Of a stretch of 64,000 nucleotides of DNA, positions 1 through 7,962 are shown piece after piece. This DNA comes from JBBQED01 sp038320345 (GTDB taxonomy: Bacteria; Bacteroidota; Bacteroidia; AKYH767-A; OLB10), in the NCBI GenBank assembly GCA_038320345.1, contig JBBQED010000003.1:62001-126000 (forward strand). The letters are read 5' to 3'. The notes under the pieces were generated by a model that worked only from the letters and a program-made list of their open reading frames with translations, searched no databases and was not told where the DNA came from. Positions within the stretch are counted from its first letter, which is position 1, and each line of letters opens with the position of its first letter. The position numbers and the translations under genes are program-made.

Positions 1-1181
1 TCATCGGAGGAGGATCAGCTGCATTAATGCTTGCCTGTCATTTGGATGAAAACAAATTTGACATTGCAATCTATGAAAGGAATAATGCGTTAGGAAGAAA
101 ATTTCTTGTGGCGGGTGACGGAGGATTAAATCTTACTTATGCAGAAGAACTTAATTCTTTTGTAGGAAGATATTCTCCACCCCATTTTCTAGAAGCTGCA
201 ATAAGAGCGTTTGACAATACTCAATTGAGAAATTGGCTACATCAACAAGGAATTGAGACTTTCATTGGTTCCAGTAATAGAGTATTTCCATTAAAAGGAA
301 TTAAACCGATTGACGTACTGAATGTCTTTCTCAAGAGAATCAAACAAAAAGGAATTCCAGTTCATACCAACTACTTGTGGAAAGGATGGAATAGTCAACA
401 GGAATTACTATTCGAACATCAAGGAAAGGAAGTTGTAATTCCATCTGACAAAATCATTTTTGCATTAGGCGGTAAAAGCTGGAATAAAACAGGATCCGAT
501 GGAAGCTGGAATGAAGCCTTTCTGAAACATTCAATATCTCTGCTTCCCTTTCAGGCCTCTAATTGTGCTGTTGAAATTAATTGGGATGAAAAAATTTTAG
601 TGAAAGCAGAAGGTAAATCATTGAAAAATATTTCAATTACTTCTGGCAATACGACTAAATTAGGAGAAGTGGTGATTACGAAATACGGAATGGAAGGAGG
701 TGCGATTTATGCATTAAGTCCACAAATTCGAGAACAATTGAATACGCGAAATAAAGCCACCATCACAATCGATCTGAAACCTGCATTAACAATACAGCAA
801 ATTTTAAGTACGCTAAATAACAACTCAGGATTAACAATTTCTGCAATACTGAAAGAAAAATTAAACTTATCGGATGCTCAATTTGCATTACTCAAATTCA
901 ATTTAACAAAAGAAGAATTTCTCAATAAAGAGATCTTAGCAAAAAGTATAAAAAATTTAGTGCTTGAAATTACAGGAACTGCACCTATCGATCAAGCCAT
1001 TTCAACAGTCGGTGGAGTTGCATTAGATGAAGTTGATGATTCCTTCCAGCTCAAAAAAATACCTGGCAATTATGTCATTGGTGAAATGCTAGATTGGGAT
1101 GCACCTACTGGTGGTTACCTTTTACAAGCCAGCTTCAGCATGGGGTATTACCTTGGACAAAAACTCAATAGTCAAATGTAA
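1..1181 (+). CDS. HI0933-like NAD(P)/FAD-dependent oxidoreductase (5' partial)
   Basis: Flavoprotein of the HI0933/PP_4765 type (BaiN/YhiN relatives); the physiological substrate of this branch is not established. The reading frame is open to the window edge: codons from position 3 already read IGGGSAAL, the Rossmann dinucleotide-binding motif, so the ATG at 27 is internal and only a few N-terminal codons are missing. After the Rossmann motif comes the family block GRKFLVAGDGGLNLTYAE, and near the C-terminus TVGGVALDEVD followed by GEMLDWDAPTGGYLLQ, the second FAD-contact region. Total length of about 390 residues is normal. The family assignment is firm, the function is not. Downstream is a 177-base gap in which I see no clear terminator. 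Confidence 0.9.
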   Translation, partial: IGGGSAALMLACHLDENKFDIAIYERNNALGRKFLVAGDGGLNLTYAEELNSFVGRYSPPHFLEAAIRAFDNTQLRNWLHQQGIETFIGSSNRVFPLKGIKPIDVLNVFLKRIKQKGIPVHTNYLWKGWNSQQELLFEHQGKEVVIPSDKIIFALGGKSWNKTGSDGSWNEAFLKHSISLLPFQASNCAVEINWDEKILVKAEGKSLKNISITSGNTTKLGEVVITKYGMEGGAIYALSPQIREQLNTRNKATITIDLKPALTIQQILSTLNNNSGLTISAILKEKLNLSDAQFALLKFNLTKEEFLNKEILAKSIKNLVLEITGTAPIDQAISTVGGVALDEVDDSFQLKKIPGNYVIGEMLDWDAPTGGYLLQASFSMGYYLGQKLNSQM

Positions 1182-1358
1182 CTTCATATCAAACAACAAG
1201 ATACAAATTTTACAAAATCATTCATAAGATCACTGAGAAGAAAATCTTACTCAATTTAACTATATTTAGGGCAAGTCACCAGAACATATACGCATTCCAA
1301 CTTCACCAAAAAGATTCGTCTAAATGAAAAAGAAAGATTGCCAATTAAGCATACAAAT

Positions 1359-2132
1359 ATGTCAGCAGAAAAAACAAATACCATCCGCTTAAATAAGGCT
1401 ATAAGTGATACCGGATACTGTTCAAGAAGAGAAGCTGATACAATTATTGAAGCTGGAAGAGTAACCATCAATGATGTTAAAGGTAAATTAGGAGATCGGG
1501 TTTCACTTGAAGATATTGTTAAAGTTGATGGCATACAATTAAACAGACCTGACAGCTCCATCTATATTGCATTTAACAAACCTCGAGGAATTACCTGCAC
1601 TACGGAAACCAAGATAGAAAATAATATTATTGATTACATTAATCATCCTCAGCGAATTTTCCCAATAGGTCGTCTCGACAAAGCATCTGAAGGATTAATT
1701 TTTCTCACTAGTGATGGAAACATCGTCAATAAAATTTTAAGAGCGGGAAATAATCATGAGAAAGAATATATCGTAACGGTGAATCATCCGATTACAGATT
1801 CTTTCATTGAGAAAATGGGTGCTGGCGTTCCTATTCTAAATACCACTACCGCTAAATGTACTGTTAAGTATATCAGTAAATTTATGTTTAGCATAATACT
1901 TACTCAAGGACTAAACCGCCAAATCCGGAGGATGTGTGAGTACCTGAACTATGAAGTAATCCGTTTAAAAAGGATCAGGATCATGAACATCACCTTGGAT
2001 GGAATCAAACCAGGAGGATGGAGATATTTCACAGATAGGGAACTAGCTGAAATTATGGAATTAGTTTCTACTTCTGTAAAGACCGAAGAAGGTTCCATTA
2101 TTGCAACAGAACAATCCGGTGAAAACGAATAG
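1359..2132 (+). CDS. rluF: 23S rRNA pseudouridine synthase, RluF/RsuA family
   Basis: Isomerises a uridine in 23S rRNA to pseudouridine (U2604 for E. coli RluF). An N-terminal S4 RNA-binding domain (IRLNKAISDTGYCSRREAD) is followed by the RsuA/RluF catalytic domain with motif GRLDKASEGL, whose Asp107 is the expected catalytic residue, then the C-terminal block LTQGLNRQIRRMCEYL typical of the family. I chose the ATG at 1359 (MSAEKTNTIRL); an in-frame TTG at 1338 would add seven residues with no conservation argument. The 257-residue length fits the family. RluF is preferred over RluB/RluE by the NRQIRRMCEYLNYEV block. It is monocistronic or loosely linked to the next gene 58 bases on. Confidence 0.88.
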   Translation: MSAEKTNTIRLNKAISDTGYCSRREADTIIEAGRVTINDVKGKLGDRVSLEDIVKVDGIQLNRPDSSIYIAFNKPRGITCTTETKIENNIIDYINHPQRIFPIGRLDKASEGLIFLTSDGNIVNKILRAGNNHEKEYIVTVNHPITDSFIEKMGAGVPILNTTTAKCTVKYISKFMFSIILTQGLNRQIRRMCEYLNYEVIRLKRIRIMNITLDGIKPGGWRYFTDRELAEIMELVSTSVKTEEGSIIATEQSGENE

Positions 2133-2190
2133 CCAAACACTGTACACTGATTAACGAATAAATAAACATAGCCAATATCATTTTTGGACC

Positions 2191-2640
2191 ATGCAAAGTA
2201 CATTTAACCCATCCGACAATCATCAATTAATTGAACGTGTAAACCAACTTACGCCTTCATCGCAACCATTATGGGGAAAGCTGAACGTTGTTCAAATGCT
2301 TGCTCATTTACAAAAGCCGATCGAAGTAGCAACAGGGCAATTAACTCTCCGTCATACCATCATCGGTAAACTTTTTGGAAAAATGGCAAAGAAAAAATTA
2401 ATGAAGGAAGGCAACTTTTCTCGCAATCTACCTACTGCACCTGAATTTCTAATAGCAGACCCTGAAAGTTTCGAAAACGAAAAGAATAAAGTCATTCGAT
2501 TAGTTAAGAAATTAGAAGAACAAGGAGCATCGGGAATTACCAAAGATGCACATCCATTTTTCGGTAAGATGACTACTGAAGAATGGGATTTGCTACAATG
2601 GAAACATCTGGATCATCACTTACGACAATTCGGAGTTTGA
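2191..2640 (+). CDS. DUF1569 domain protein (DinB-like fold)
   Basis: A 149-residue soluble protein of the DUF1569 family, distantly related to the DinB/YfiT four-helix-bundle superfamily. Diagnostic pieces are LWGKLNVVQMLAHLQKP near residue 30 and the C-terminal signature HPFFGKMTTEEWDLLQWKHLDHHLRQFGV region, where the histidines could bind a metal as in DinB proteins. There is no signal peptide or membrane segment. The biochemical function of the family is not known; thiol-dependent transfer or stress roles are suggested only by fold. Another DinB-superfamily gene lies at 5470, on the other side of a secreted propeller protein. The family call is firm. Confidence 0.85.
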   Translation: MQSTFNPSDNHQLIERVNQLTPSSQPLWGKLNVVQMLAHLQKPIEVATGQLTLRHTIIGKLFGKMAKKKLMKEGNFSRNLPTAPEFLIADPESFENEKNKVIRLVKKLEEQGASGITKDAHPFFGKMTTEEWDLLQWKHLDHHLRQFGV

Positions 2641-2740
2641 GAAAACCTTGTAAAATCAAAGTAAAATTATATTCGACTTAATCATATTTTTTTAAGAATG
2701 AATTACCTTAGAAGCAGTAATTCAAAAAGTACAGAGATCC

Positions 2741-5428
2741 ATGATAAAAAAACTATTTCTAATATATATTTTACTTCTTATTATTCCGTACACTTCACAT
2801 GGTCAAAAATTTCTGAAGAGAAATACTAATGACCCGATGTCTTTTCAGGAAATGCAAAGAGAATTTCATGAATGGTCGAAGACCGTAAATTTAAGTAAGG
2901 AAAAATACTGGAAATATTTCAAGCGATGGGAAATGGATCAGCAACTACATACTGACGGATCTGGGAACCCTGGTGATCCTGCTATTTATATCAATGAAAT
3001 TATTAAAGCAGTATCCACAAAGAAAGAAAATAAAAGTAGTCGATTTTCCTCCTCAACATGGTCGCCAGTAGGTCCCAATATAATCCCACTAAATCAAACT
3101 GGATATATGGAAAACGGAATTGGACGAATTAATTGTATTGCATTTGATCCAATCAATCCCGCAATCTATTATGCAGGAGTGGCTCAAGGTGGACTATGGA
3201 AGACGACAAACAATGGACAAACGTGGATTCCATTAACGGATAATTTACCAATCACCAGAATCAGTGATATTGAAATTGATCCCAATAATTCCAATACCAT
3301 TTACATTTCCGTTTGTGACTTCGAATACATTGGTTTCGGATTGCTATTAAACGGAAGAAAGAGAAATACACATTACGGATTAGGAGTCTATAAAACTACT
3401 GATGGAGGCCAGACGTGGAATCCTACTGGATTAAGTTTTCAGTTAACACAAGGAGAAGCCTCATTAATTAGAAAAGTAATCATCCATCCAAACAACAGTA
3501 ATTTACTTGTTGCCTGTGGCACTAGTGGAATGTATCAGAGTAACGATGCTGGTGTATCGTGGTCACATCCTTTAGATTCTCTTTTCTGGGATCTGCAACA
3601 AGATCCTGTAAATCCAAATATACTCTATGCAGCCACCGGTTGGGTGGCAAATGCGAACGATGGAAATGCCGCAATTTACAAATCACTTGATTTTGGTGCA
3701 ACATGGACCATGTTAAATACAGGTATTCCATCTACAGGAATTGTTCAACGAGTTAAACTCGCCATTGCGCCATCCGATCCAAATACAATATATGCATCAA
3801 CAGTAGATATCGACTTTGGCTTCTATGGGCTTTATAAAAGTACTGATGCTGGAGCGACGTGGAATTATATTACACCAGCTGTAAACATTCTTGAAGCGTA
3901 TGATGGAAGTGGTACTGGAGGACAAGGAAACTATGATTTAGGATTCACTGTAAATAATCAGGATCCCGATATTATTTATTCTGGAGGTGTTAATTTATGG
4001 TCGTCAGATGACGGAGGATATACGTTTAATCCTGTTTCACACTGGACTACTGCCTATGGCCCGACAATACATGGTGATATCCATATGATTGCAACTCAAC
4101 CGCAGACAGGTTATGTTTTTGTTTGTAGTGATGGTGGAATATATCGAACTGGAAATATTATTGCTCAAACATGGACAGATGCGAATAACGGAATCCCATG
4201 GCCCACACAATGGAGTAATCTAAGTAACGGTATGGCAGTAACGTCGTTTTACAGATTATCCTCTTCGAAAAACACTTTAGGAAAATTAATTGCAGGTGCT
4301 CAAGATAATGCAACATTTTATTACGATGGAACGATCTGGAGTACGATCATTGGTGGGGATGGAATGGATAATTTTCTGGATCCTATCGATAATAATTTAA
4401 TCATTGGATCAAGTCAATATGGTAATTTCTCCTTTTCGCAGGATGGTGGATTCACGTATAACGGTCTAAATAATAATCCCAACTTAGAAGCAGGTGAATG
4501 GACAACTCCGTTTGTAGCAGATCTACTTCAACCTGGCACAATGTATTCTGGATTCAGTAATGTAAGTACATCTACTGATGGGGGAAATAACTGGACGATG
4601 ATTTCGAATTTCCCTGTAAATGGGATCTACAATAATGAAATATCTGCGTTGGCAGTATCATATTCCAACAGCAATTATATCTACGCCACGAAAAGAGTGC
4701 GCTATGAATACAGTTCGCCAGGGAGTGTATATATGACCAATAATTCTGGTGCAAGTTGGAACGACATCACTTTGGGACTACCAGATTCATTGTATTATAC
4801 CAGCATCGATATCAGCCAAACACAACCTCTCACTGCTTACGTAAGCTTAGCGGGCTTTAGTGCAGGAAATAAAATTTATAAAACTACTAATGGGGGATCG
4901 ACTTGGAATAATATCTCTTTTAACTTACCTAATATTCCGGTCAATTGCATTAAGACTATCCCTAGCTCCAATAAAATTGTAGCCGCAACTGATATTGGAA
5001 TTTATATACTAGATAGCGCAAGTAATATTTGGACGCTATTTAGTCAGGGATTACCGAACGTGATCGTGTCAGACATTGAATTTAATCCGGCATTAAATAA
5101 AACTTATGTGTCTACTTTCGGAAGAGGTATCTGGGAAATTGACTTAGATGTATTAACGGGCACTGAAAAACCTCAGATTAGCAATTTTAAAGCAGAACTT
5201 TATCCATCGATCAATAATGGTAATTTTATTATCAAAATAAGTGGGCGTCGCAATCAACAAGAAACTATTCCATTAAATATCATTGATATTAAAGGTAGCC
5301 ATGTAAGTACGAAAATATTGCAGGGCAATGAAACCAATGTAATCAAGTTAGATCTTCCATCTGGTGTATATTTTGCGCGATTCATCGATGGAAAGAACAG
5401 CCTTACCAAGAAATTCATTATTGAATAA
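2741..5428 (+). CDS. Secreted Asp-box/VPS10-like beta-propeller protein with T9SS type A sorting domain
   Basis: An 895-residue secreted protein. It has a signal peptide (residues 1-22, cleavage after SHG), then a short helical segment (FQEMQREFHEW, later KYFKRWEMDQQL), then a large propeller (about 105-805) with many Asp-box motifs of the form TxDGGQTW/TNNGQTW, each after a DPxNxxxIY strand. This is the sortilin/VPS10 or exo-sialidase-like repeat fold. The last 80 residues (LYPSINNGNF, LPSGVYFARF, KKFIIE) form a T9SS type A C-terminal sorting domain, so the product should cross the outer membrane through SprA and be surface-anchored or released. Sialidase activity cannot be inferred because Asp boxes only mark blades. 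It is a paralogue of the protein at 10350. A -7-like TATATTCG lies at 2668-2675. Confidence 0.85.
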   Translation: MIKKLFLIYILLLIIPYTSHGQKFLKRNTNDPMSFQEMQREFHEWSKTVNLSKEKYWKYFKRWEMDQQLHTDGSGNPGDPAIYINEIIKAVSTKKENKSSRFSSSTWSPVGPNIIPLNQTGYMENGIGRINCIAFDPINPAIYYAGVAQGGLWKTTNNGQTWIPLTDNLPITRISDIEIDPNNSNTIYISVCDFEYIGFGLLLNGRKRNTHYGLGVYKTTDGGQTWNPTGLSFQLTQGEASLIRKVIIHPNNSNLLVACGTSGMYQSNDAGVSWSHPLDSLFWDLQQDPVNPNILYAATGWVANANDGNAAIYKSLDFGATWTMLNTGIPSTGIVQRVKLAIAPSDPNTIYASTVDIDFGFYGLYKSTDAGATWNYITPAVNILEAYDGSGTGGQGNYDLGFTVNNQDPDIIYSGGVNLWSSDDGGYTFNPVSHWTTAYGPTIHGDIHMIATQPQTGYVFVCSDGGIYRTGNIIAQTWTDANNGIPWPTQWSNLSNGMAVTSFYRLSSSKNTLGKLIAGAQDNATFYYDGTIWSTIIGGDGMDNFLDPIDNNLIIGSSQYGNFSFSQDGGFTYNGLNNNPNLEAGEWTTPFVADLLQPGTMYSGFSNVSTSTDGGNNWTMISNFPVNGIYNNEISALAVSYSNSNYIYATKRVRYEYSSPGSVYMTNNSGASWNDITLGLPDSLYYTSIDISQTQPLTAYVSLAGFSAGNKIYKTTNGGSTWNNISFNLPNIPVNCIKTIPSSNKIVAATDIGIYILDSASNIWTLFSQGLPNVIVSDIEFNPALNKTYVSTFGRGIWEIDLDVLTGTEKPQISNFKAELYPSINNGNFIIKISGRRNQQETIPLNIIDIKGSHVSTKILQGNETNVIKLDLPSGVYFARFIDGKNSLTKKFIIE

Positions 5429-5469
5429 AAGCATCCCCTTAAAACGGATCATTAAAAAACCGAAAGCAC

Positions 5470-5913
5470 ATGATTCAAAAGACGATTGCCGAATTATTTC
5501 ATAGAGATTTAATGAAATTGAAAGATGAAATAAAACTCTATAAACAAGAAAGTGACTTATGGAAAGTAGCTCCAGGAATTTCCAATTCAGGAGGAAATTT
5601 GTGCTTGCATCTGATCGGAAATTTACAACATTTTATAGGTGCCGATTTAGGAAATACCGGCTTCATCAGGAACAGAGATGCAGAATTTAGTGATAAAGAT
5701 ATTCCTATTTCCGATTTAGTTAACTCCATTGAAAAATTGACTCCTGAAGTGGAGCATATAATTTCGACACTGAGCGATGAAAAATTTCATGGAGATTTCC
5801 CAGAGGCGAAACGTGGGAAAGTCGAAACAACAGATCATATGTTGATGCACTTATTTGGGCATTTAAGTTATCATCTTGGACAAATCAACTACCATCGTCG
5901 ACTCTTAAGTTGA
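5470..5913 (+). CDS. DinB family protein (DUF1572)
   Basis: A 147-residue protein of the DinB/DUF1572 superfamily, a four-helix bundle that usually carries a His triad for a divalent metal. Visible candidates are the His in NLCLHLIGNLQHF (about residues 46-53) and the pair in HMLMHLFGHLSYHLGQINYHRRLL near the C-terminus. There is no signal peptide. It lies 41 bases after the propeller gene and 50 bases before the start chosen for the GreA/B-like gene, so it may be cotranscribed with the following small genes. Members are annotated as damage-inducible or thiol-dependent transferases; nothing in the sequence fixes the reaction. Confidence 0.85.
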   Translation: MIQKTIAELFHRDLMKLKDEIKLYKQESDLWKVAPGISNSGGNLCLHLIGNLQHFIGADLGNTGFIRNRDAEFSDKDIPISDLVNSIEKLTPEVEHIISTLSDEKFHGDFPEAKRGKVETTDHMLMHLFGHLSYHLGQINYHRRLLS

Positions 5914-5963
5914 TTCTGCACCTCAGATCATATCCCAAGCAACTCGTCCAAACATTGTTCAAG

Positions 5964-6440
5964 ATGTCAGCAATACAAAGCGATAAAACGCAAATTACAA
6001 AAGCAGAAATTCTAAATCATTGTCGACAACAAATTATCGAACGGATTGAAGTAGCAGAAACAGCGATACAATCAGCGAGAGATGGAATGCTCAATGATAC
6101 GAAAAGCAGTGCTGGAGATAAACATGAAACATCGAGAGCGATGTCACAAATTGCAATAGAACAAAATCAAAATCAATTACAAAAATTGCTAGATCTGCGT
6201 AATGAAATTGATCAAATAAACATCCAAACAAAATCACCAATTACAGGAAAAGGCAGCCTAATCCAAACCAATCAAGGGATTTATTTTCTCGGCCCCGGCA
6301 TTGGAAAAATCCAAATTCAGGGAATTGAACTCTTTGCCATATCCCTGCAATCCCCTCTTGGAAATTGCCTACATCTTAAAAAGGAAGGTGATTCTTTTCA
6401 ATTTCAAAATCGCAGCTTTAACATCACAAAAATCGATTAA
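5964..6440 (+). CDS. GreA/GreB-like small protein (often mislabelled 3-oxoacyl-ACP synthase)
   Basis: A 158-residue protein with an N-terminal coiled-coil hairpin (residues about 15-85, including the conserved DTKSSAGDKHETSRAM stretch) and a C-terminal beta domain (GSLIQTNQGIYFLGPGIGKI to the end) resembling the FKBP-like C-terminal domain of GreA/GreB. I recall close Bacteroidota relatives being labelled 3-oxoacyl-ACP synthase, which nothing here supports: it has no ketosynthase Cys-His-His and is far too short. I use the ATG at 5964; the in-frame TTG at 5910 would overlap the previous gene and adds no conserved residues. A role at RNA polymerase is inference from the fold only. It precedes a DUF1456 gene by 10 bases, probably one transcript. 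Confidence 0.75.
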   Translation: MSAIQSDKTQITKAEILNHCRQQIIERIEVAETAIQSARDGMLNDTKSSAGDKHETSRAMSQIAIEQNQNQLQKLLDLRNEIDQINIQTKSPITGKGSLIQTNQGIYFLGPGIGKIQIQGIELFAISLQSPLGNCLHLKKEGDSFQFQNRSFNITKID

Positions 6441-6450
6441 TCCCGCACAA

Positions 6451-6705
6451 ATGAACAATAATGAAGTCATGAAAAAACTCAGGGTAGCTCTGAAACTGAG
6501 AGATGATGAGATCGTAGATATTTTATACTTAGTGAATTTCAAAATCAGTAAAACTGAATTGAGTGCATTTTTCAGAAATGAAGATCATCCCAATTACAAA
6601 CCATGTGGTGATCAGGTATTACGCAACTTTTTGAACGGATTAGTATTGCATATGCGGGGCCCAGACCCGAGTAAAGAAGAAAAAGGTGAACAGGCATCCA
6701 CATAA
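6451..6705 (+). CDS. DUF1456 (YehS-like) single-repeat protein
   Basis: An 84-residue protein matching one DUF1456 unit: MNNNEVMKKLRVALKLRDDEI, the SKTELSAFFRNEDHPNY block, then CGDQVLRNFLNGL. E. coli YehS carries two such units, so this is a half-length, single-unit form; the charged tail (PSKEEKGEQAST) looks like a natural end rather than a truncation. The start is the ATG at 6451, 10 bases after the stop of the GreA/B-like gene; the longer open frame upstream of it overlaps that gene in another frame and is spurious. Function is unknown for the family; predicted helical and cytoplasmic. Confidence 0.82.
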   Translation: MNNNEVMKKLRVALKLRDDEIVDILYLVNFKISKTELSAFFRNEDHPNYKPCGDQVLRNFLNGLVLHMRGPDPSKEEKGEQAST

Positions 6706-6737
6706 AAGATACAAGCACTACGAAGATCAATACTTCT

Positions 6738-7253
6738 ATGGCTACTAAAAGTAAAATTACTTATGATACGCGCATTAGCTTACTGGAGCATTTACCAGGA
6801 ATGCATTATGTTGAAGTTCCTGCGAGCATCATTAAAAAATTAGGCGGTAAAATTAAAATCAGGCTTATCTGTACGCTGAATGATTCAGTAAGTTATCAAT
6901 GTGGTTTAGTGTCATTAGGAGAAGGTAAAGCCTACATTACTGTGAATGCTAAACGACTAAAAGAGTTAAAGCTAAAAGTAGGTGATGTGGTTGCTGTGAA
7001 TCTTGAAAAAGATGATAGTGAATATGGTTTAGAAATGCCTGCGGAACTCTCAGAATTACTATCTCAAGATCCCATTGGAGAAAAACGATTTAAAGGACTC
7101 AAGCCCGGCATGCAACGCTATATACTTTTCTATATTGGTCAGGTAAAGAGTTCTCAGTTAAGAATTGACAGAGTTATTAAACTGATTGGAAATCTAAAAA
7201 AACTAAAGCCGGGGACTGAAACTTTCCGGTCTATGTTGGGTATTGAAGATTAA
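6738..7253 (+). CDS. DUF1905 / YdeI-OmpD-associated family protein
   Basis: A 171-residue protein. The N-terminal half (about 10-100) is the DUF1905 beta-barrel (HYVEVPASIIKKLGG, later LKVGDVVAVNLEKDDSEYGLEMP), and the C-terminal half is the YdeI/OmpD-associated helical domain (FKGLKPGMQRYILFYIGQVKSSQLRIDRVIKLI). There is no signal peptide. Relatives are annotated as bacteriocin-protection or OmpD-associated proteins, but the molecular activity is not known. It ends the small-gene series that starts at 5470; the next gene is 133 bases on and has its own upstream dyad. Confidence 0.82.
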   Translation: MATKSKITYDTRISLLEHLPGMHYVEVPASIIKKLGGKIKIRLICTLNDSVSYQCGLVSLGEGKAYITVNAKRLKELKLKVGDVVAVNLEKDDSEYGLEMPAELSELLSQDPIGEKRFKGLKPGMQRYILFYIGQVKSSQLRIDRVIKLIGNLKKLKPGTETFRSMLGIED

Positions 7254-7317
7254 TAAAATGCAACTCTGCTATTTATTTTCCTATGACCTACCCTACTTGA
7301 AAACACCAAATTAGGCT

Positions 7318-7340
7318 ACTCATCATGATTCATAATGAGT
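7318..7340 (+). promoter_or_regulatory. Dyad ACTCAT-N11-ATGAGT upstream of the TonB gene pair
   Basis: Perfect 6-base arms (7318-7323 and 7335-7340) around an A/T-rich core reading CATGATTCATA. A TATATTCG element, a near match to the Bacteroidota -7 box, follows at 7351-7358, and the first gene begins at 7387. The layout fits an operator just upstream of a promoter. The core is reminiscent of Fur/Zur-type boxes, which would suit a metal or heme receptor, but that is inference. Confidence 0.4.
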
Positions 7341-7386
7341 GTAAATTGATTATATTCGTAACTTGAAATAGTATCCTCATTCATTC

Positions 7387-7893
7387 TTGAAAACAATTAT
7401 ACTTTATATTTTAATTATCATCTTCCTGCTCCAATCAGGTGGGATGGCACTATTGTATCAAGTTAAGATTTCCAATATCAAGGAAAATGCCCAAGAATTA
7501 TTGAAATCAGAAACAGCATCTTTAGAAAAAATTAACCTTACATTACTTCAATTCCGGAAAAGTAAAGTTGAAAGGGATGAATTTATTTTTGATGGGAAAT
7601 TGTATGATATCAAATCAACAAAAACTATTGGTGAGCATATAGAAATTATTGCTTTTTGTGATGAAGATGAATATCATTTTATTGATAAACTGAATAAATT
7701 ATTTAACACCAAAAAGAAAAACAAGTCACTTCCAGAACAATTACAAAAACTTATCGTTTCTGTTTTCATCATTCCAGAACCTTGTCAGCGGAATTATGTT
7801 TTAGGTGAATCAATTCTTAACTATTTACGAATTCAAGAGGAACTTTTAATCAGTTATCATCTTATTTTTTCGCCTCCTCCCGATTGCGCATGA
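7387..7893 (+). CDS. Small membrane-anchored protein next to a TonB-dependent receptor
   Basis: I do not recognise a named family. The 168-residue product starts at TTG 7387 and has an N-terminal hydrophobic helix (IILYILIIIFLLQ, residues about 4-17) that could be an uncleaved anchor, then a charged, largely helical/beta region (EFIFDGKLYDIKSTKTIGEHIEIIAFCDEDEYHF), two Cys (CDEDE and PEPCQRN), and a proline-rich C-terminus FSPPPDCA. It is 69 bases upstream of the TonB-dependent receptor on the same strand, separated by a perfect hairpin, so it is likely cotranscribed and may help in the same uptake process. An alternative start is the ATG at residue 20, which would remove the anchor and is less likely. 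Confidence 0.65.
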   Translation: MKTIILYILIIIFLLQSGGMALLYQVKISNIKENAQELLKSETASLEKINLTLLQFRKSKVERDEFIFDGKLYDIKSTKTIGEHIEIIAFCDEDEYHFIDKLNKLFNTKKKNKSLPEQLQKLIVSVFIIPEPCQRNYVLGESILNYLRIQEELLISYHLIFSPPPDCA

Positions 7894-7905
7894 TTTTTTA
7901 GTAAA

Positions 7906-7928
7906 TGCTCTGCAATTCCCGCAGAGCA
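7906..7928 (+). repeat. Perfect 8-bp hairpin between the small membrane protein and the TonB receptor
   Basis: TGCTCTGC (7906-7913), a 7-base loop AATTCCC, then GCAGAGCA (7921-7928). It is not followed by a T-run, so it is not a canonical intrinsic terminator on this strand. It sits 35 bases before the receptor start codon, where it could act on mRNA stability or differential expression of the two genes. Confidence 0.55.
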
Positions 7929-7962
7929 AATTCATGCTTATTCAATTAATCTTAATCAAACT

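Noticed and set aside
2741..5428. Calling the propeller proteins sialidases
   Set aside because: Asp boxes only mark blade turns. I cannot see the Arg triad, FRIP motif or catalytic Tyr/Glu arrangement of true sialidases.
6301..6450. N-terminal extension of the DUF1456 protein
   Set aside because: It overlaps the GreA/B-like gene in a different frame; the DUF1456 homology begins at the ATG at 6451.
7906..7928. Hairpin as an intrinsic terminator
   Set aside because: No T-run follows on the plus strand and there is no minus-strand gene that would use it in the other sense.
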